A stretch of DNA of 45,526 nucleotides from Candidatus Saccharimonadota bacterium (GTDB taxonomy: Bacteria; Patescibacteriota; Saccharimonadia; Saccharimonadales; Saccharimonadaceae), in the NCBI GenBank assembly GCA_027493025.1, contig JAPUDQ010000033.1, positions 1-45,526 on the forward strand. Direction: 5' to 3'. Shown in pieces: positions 42,132 to 45,526 of this stretch. Position numbers and translations under genes: made by a program. Within the stretch, counting starts at the first letter, position 1; each line of letters starts with the position of its first letter. The notes below the pieces were generated by a model. It was given only the letters and a program-made list of their open reading frames with translations. It did no database searches and was not told the origin of the DNA.

Positions 42132-43925
42132 GTGAGCGATAGACCCTCGAAATCATGGCGGTCATTCCGATCGCTCAAGCCATCGCGAACATCATTCCAG
42201 AGGCGTGCTCGTCAGTTGGAGACAATTTCAATCAAGCATGCGCACAAGTTTATTTTGGAGCGTGTAGACAGTATCCGTACCGTCAAACGACATGCAATTG
42301 GCTGGCTTGTTGTTATGGGGTTGCTAATCGGAGTTAGCACTTTGCAGCTTTTTGGATATCAGCGTTCATTTTTGACGACAAGTCCTGTCTCTGGCGGTAC
42401 TTTTGCCGAGGGAGTAGTAGGACCAATCGAGACGTTTAATCCTATTTTTGCGCGTACGGCAGCGGAGCAGTCAGCTACTCGGTTGTTGTTCTCAGGCTTA
42501 CTTAGTTATGATATGACTGGACATTTACAGGGGGAACTTGCAGATAATTGGACGATTGAGAATGGTGGTAAGCGGTACATTGTCAATTTGCGCAACGATA
42601 TAAAATGGCATGATGGTAAACCGTTTACGGCAAACGATGTTATATTTACCGTTAGTCTTATTAAGAATCAGTTCGTGCGTTCGCCTCTCTATAGCAGCTG
42701 GACGAGCATTAAAGTCACAAAGTTATCAGACACTGCTGTGGCGTTTGATCTAGCACGGCCCTATGCGGCCTTTCCCTATGCTCTGACATTCGGTATTTTA
42801 CCAAGACACGTTCTCGATGGGGTGCCTCCAGAGCGCTTGCGTGAATCGGATTTTGAGACGCAACCAGTTGGTACTGGACCATTTATGTTCGGACGTCGAC
42901 AGATTATTAATACGGACGAAGGACGGTCCATTGTTTATATGAGTCGAAATCCACGGTACTTTCATGGCGAGACAAAACTCGAAAAGTTTCAGCTTCACGT
43001 CTTTAAGGACACGGCCCAAATAAAAAAATCATTTGAGATGCAGGAAATCAATGCAGGGACAGATTTTTCGAGCCAGGAACTGATTGATATCATTCATGAA
43101 CGTCCTGAAACATTGGTCTACGATACTAAAACCCTTAACGGTATGTATGCTTTTTTGCGGAACGATGCCGCAATGTTTGGAGACAAAAATGTCCGAAAGG
43201 CATTCCTGATGGCGACTGATCGGAGGGCTATTATCAAGGCTTTGCATGGATATGCTTCGCCGCTTGAGGGGCCATTGACGGTCGAGCAGTTGCCGAGTAT
43301 GGCGAGTCGCAAACAAGCTGGCTATAATCTCAAGGAAGCTAACTCAATACTTGAACAAGCTGGCTGGAAATTACAGGGCGACAAGCGTAGCAAAGATGGC
43401 TCACCCTTACTAATTAATCTTTTGAGTGTTAAATCCGGAGATTATCCGGTTATTACCGATCAGCTTAAAAAGCAGTGGGAACAGCTGGGGGCGATTGTCG
43501 TTGTTCGTCTCATGGACGCTGACCAATTTCAACAAACCGTCCTCCTGCCGCGCAATTATGACGCGCTTGTCTATGAACTAGAGCTTGGTGCGGATCCAGA
43601 CGTTTTTGCCTACTGGCACGCATCGCAGGCAGATCCTCGAGGACTAAACCTAGCAAATTACAAATCAGACGTGGCAAGTGAAGCGCTTTCTAGTGCCCAA
43701 CTTCGGCTTGAAATGAACGTTCGACAGCCAAAATACGATATATTTGCCGATACATGGCTTGCGGATGTGCCGGCTATTGCGCTCTATCAGCCTCAGTTGC
43801 ACTATGCGACGACTGAAAGTGCGGATACGATTCAGGTATCAAGCTCAGTAGTCACGCGTACGGGACGCTATCGCAGCGTTGATCTCTGGACTGTCGAAAG
43901 CGGCTGGCGGTATCGATCGCAGTAA
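42132..43925 (+). CDS. Peptide-binding protein of ABC-transporter type (SBP family 5)
   Basis: 597 residues from GTG. A basic N-terminus and one membrane helix (HAIGWLVVMGLLIGVSTLQL) replace the usual lipoprotein signal. The body follows the OppA/DppA pattern: GGTFAEGVVGPIETFNPIF, LADNWTIENGGKRYIVNLR, NDIKWHDGKPFTANDVIFTV, AFPYALTFGILPRHVL, PVGTGPFMFG and VRKAFLMATDRRAII. It should bind peptides or nickel-like ligands outside the membrane. No permease or ATPase gene is adjacent, so its partner is elsewhere or it has another job. It starts 4 bases after secG. Confidence 0.9.
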   Translation: MSDRPSKSWRSFRSLKPSRTSFQRRARQLETISIKHAHKFILERVDSIRTVKRHAIGWLVVMGLLIGVSTLQLFGYQRSFLTTSPVSGGTFAEGVVGPIETFNPIFARTAAEQSATRLLFSGLLSYDMTGHLQGELADNWTIENGGKRYIVNLRNDIKWHDGKPFTANDVIFTVSLIKNQFVRSPLYSSWTSIKVTKLSDTAVAFDLARPYAAFPYALTFGILPRHVLDGVPPERLRESDFETQPVGTGPFMFGRRQIINTDEGRSIVYMSRNPRYFHGETKLEKFQLHVFKDTAQIKKSFEMQEINAGTDFSSQELIDIIHERPETLVYDTKTLNGMYAFLRNDAAMFGDKNVRKAFLMATDRRAIIKALHGYASPLEGPLTVEQLPSMASRKQAGYNLKEANSILEQAGWKLQGDKRSKDGSPLLINLLSVKSGDYPVITDQLKKQWEQLGAIVVVRLMDADQFQQTVLLPRNYDALVYELELGADPDVFAYWHASQADPRGLNLANYKSDVASEALSSAQLRLEMNVRQPKYDIFADTWLADVPAIALYQPQLHYATTESADTIQVSSSVVTRTGRYRSVDLWTVESGWRYRSQ

Positions 43926-43939
43926 ACTATATAAATTGA

Positions 43940-45424
43940 CTAGAGAAGTGAGGTAAGTTTGCTGATTCGTTCTTCAAGCTGGGGAATAGTAGATTCAATT
44001 TGAATGATTGTCTCATACGGAACATTTTTTATTGCGCGTGCACGGAGTTGATAATACTTTACATATGCATCAAATGAATCAGATCCAAATTTAGTATCAG
44101 CAACTGGGAATTGATTAGCGGAAACATATCGACATGCATGGTATAGATCCCCAGATTCGGTCGTGATTTTATCTGACGGATTTTTATCACCCATGGCATA
44201 TTCTCGGGCTGGGCATAAGAATCGTGATCTGCGCATGAGTTCTAATTCATTATTTTCATCTGATTCACGAATAATAAATTCTTTTTGAGCAGGATCATAA
44301 TCAGCAAAATAGGTATCGCCATGTGTTCTATTTGCTCCAACCGTATGAATGTTACAGAGCGAGATAGCTCCTCGCCCTAGTTTCCCGTCAAGACTAAATA
44401 CATATACTTGGGGGATATCCAAAGAAGGGCAGACTCTCACGGGCGATGGTTTATCAACACCCTGACCAAGAGTTAAAAGGTGTTCCTCATATCGGCGTAC
44501 ACCATCTTCCGTACCGATGATGCCCTCGTCAAGCTCCTGTTTTGTAAAGAAAATATAAGGAATAGTAAAATCGCGTAACTCATCTTTGTGAGAGTCTCTA
44601 AAAGCAATAAGCTTTGCACACAAGGCTCGCCATGCCAATGGATCAAGATGGCTAAGCTTCGCCTTGTTTAGGTCAGGTATACCTTCCACCGATCCACAAT
44701 GAAAAGCAAACCCACGCACTCCCATATCGTACAATTGTTGAACAGAATCGATGATTGTCGGGTAGTTGTCTGGCCATATAGTCATGTTTATTTTTATAGG
44801 ATCGTTTTTCTCAATGGCATGACGTATTGTTTCCAGTGTTTTCTCAAACGCAAAATTTCTGCCTCGTAGTCTGTTATGGACATCTTTATCCATAGAATCT
44901 ACGCTTATGATTATTTTATATAGGCTATTATCATAGAGGGCTTCTCTAAATGCGTTATCATAACCTTCGGGACCACTTGCTCCATTAGTAATTGACATAC
45001 AGGTCGCGCCTATAGATTTTGCAAATTCTATAGCCTGTTTTGTATTTGGTATGTCTAGGGTTGGTTCCACACCTAATGGATAAATATCTTGGAGTCCATC
45101 TCCTAATGCATTAAGCTGGTCGGTAATTTCATCTGGTGAGACCTCGGTCTTGTCATGTCCCAAACGTATTTTTCCATGTGGATCAGTCCATTCTTTAACA
45201 TAGCAACCGTCGCACCGTAACTGGCACTTATCATTCGTTTGTAGTGTAGCACGCATTGGTGTTAGTTCGCGAAGCGTGTCGGGTAAGGGGTAGTTATCTT
45301 GCGATACCCGAACATCATAAGGGGGGAACGAAGCTTCATCTGGCTGAATTATTCCACGTCTAACCTGGACGGGACTATAGGTCATTCCTTTTTTTGATAT
45401 AGGTTTCTCAAACTCTAGAGGCAT
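43940..45424 (-). CDS. Radical SAM enzyme, unknown substrate
   Basis: 494 residues. The radical SAM cluster motif is C67-x3-C71-x2-C74 in NDKCQLRCDGCYVKEW. The following core (YPLGVEPTLDIPNTKQAIEF, SITNGASG, KIIISVDSMDKDVHNRLRGR, KINMTIWPDN) has the usual strands. Later cysteines (VCPSLDI, SLCNIHT, FLCPAREYAM, HACRYVS) may hold a further iron-sulfur cluster, as in SPASM-type maturases. It is divergent from a partial gene with which it shares a mirror-image promoter. Confidence 0.8.
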   Translation of the reverse strand: MPLEFEKPISKKGMTYSPVQVRRGIIQPDEASFPPYDVRVSQDNYPLPDTLRELTPMRATLQTNDKCQLRCDGCYVKEWTDPHGKIRLGHDKTEVSPDEITDQLNALGDGLQDIYPLGVEPTLDIPNTKQAIEFAKSIGATCMSITNGASGPEGYDNAFREALYDNSLYKIIISVDSMDKDVHNRLRGRNFAFEKTLETIRHAIEKNDPIKINMTIWPDNYPTIIDSVQQLYDMGVRGFAFHCGSVEGIPDLNKAKLSHLDPLAWRALCAKLIAFRDSHKDELRDFTIPYIFFTKQELDEGIIGTEDGVRRYEEHLLTLGQGVDKPSPVRVCPSLDIPQVYVFSLDGKLGRGAISLCNIHTVGANRTHGDTYFADYDPAQKEFIIRESDENNELELMRRSRFLCPAREYAMGDKNPSDKITTESGDLYHACRYVSANQFPVADTKFGSDSFDAYVKYYQLRARAIKNVPYETIIQIESTIPQLEERISKLTSLL

Positions 45425-45464
45425 ATTTACAATTATATCATAATAATATATAATTGTAAATATG
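45422..45464. promoter_or_regulatory. Mirror-symmetric divergent promoter
   Basis: CATATTTACAATTATAT (45422-45438) is repeated exactly in inverted form at 45448-45464. Each strand thereby carries TTTACA, a 17-base spacer and TATAAT: + strand 45426-45431 and 45449-45454; - strand 45460-45455 and 45437-45432. Each -10 box ends 7 bases before an ATG (45462 on +, 45424 on -). Confidence 0.8.
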
Positions 45465-45526
45465 CGAAACGCGGGTTATCTTAACCTCTTGGTACAAGAA
45501 TTAATGTTTTTTCACAATATAACTGA
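45462..45526 (+). CDS. Partial gene, start only, unknown
   Basis: The frame opens ATG CGA AAC and reads MRNAGYLNLLVQELMFFHNI before the window ends, with no stop. The support is positional: it has the same promoter and start spacing as the radical SAM gene on the other side. Nothing can be said about function. Confidence 0.45.
   Translation, partial: MRNAGYLNLLVQELMFFHNIT

Noticed and set aside
45462-45526. Precursor peptide for the radical SAM enzyme (RiPP)
   Set aside because: The frame is cut by the window end, and no Cys-rich or leader-like pattern is visible in the part that can be read.

Overview
The window looks like a chromosomal segment of a Candidatus Saccharibacteria (TM7, Patescibacteria/CPR) genome. 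This is inferred from gene content and style: an FtsA-like ATPase followed by a membrane-anchored baseplate-J-like protein, compact overlapping genes, UvrA/UvrC repair genes, a SecG next to an orphan peptide-binding protein, no biosynthetic operons, and stop codons consistent with the standard genetic code. No rRNA, tRNA or CRISPR array was seen.

Layout. 1-272: structured DNA with a 128-bp inverted-repeat element. 273-4724: FtsA-like ATPase, baseplate-J-like membrane protein, RuvX and MltG on the + strand. 4725-6120: a good promoter, a structured leader of about 185 nt (possibly a c-di-AMP riboswitch) and a LysM/CHAP cell-wall hydrolase. 6172-8039: ObgE, then a PaaX/Cas2-like regulator on the - strand. 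8064-8730: a large, highly structured putative non-coding RNA closed by a perfect 14-bp terminal helix and ending in an intrinsic terminator. 8796-14916: exonuclease I, a small membrane protein, a TVP38 protein, UvrA and a DedA protein. 15040-22790: four large surface-type proteins (tail-fibre/SGNH hydrolase, two lyase-like proteins, a beta-helix protein). 22955-29138: ribosomal protein L25, an ABC exporter, a coiled-coil protein, TrhO, a nucleotidase, a NUDIX-peptide deformylase fusion and a membrane-anchored rhodanese. 29280-39875: a GC-richer island with a type IV secretion-like operon (ParA-like ATPase, small membrane protein, VirB6-like protein, SCO6880-like protein, VirB4-like ATPase, anchored protein, lipoprotein hydrolase), flanked by two membrane proteins. 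39985-43925: UvrC, a holin-4-like membrane protein, SecG and a peptide-binding protein. 43940-45526: a radical SAM protein and a divergent partial gene that share a mirror-symmetric promoter.

Many backbone genes have a -10 hexamer (TATAAT/TATACT type) ending only 6-11 bases before the start codon, which implies leaderless or nearly leaderless mRNAs. This rule also corrects some starts (ftsA, trhO, uvrC). The secretion island, the ABC exporter and L25 instead have ordinary Shine-Dalgarno leaders.

The points most worth following are the large RNA at 8064-8730 and its exact 22-base complement upstream of ftsA, the secretion island with its catalytically dead NlpC/P60 domain and split VirB4, the NUDIX-deformylase fusion, the signal-less surface-protein cluster, and the mirror-image promoter at 45422-45464.
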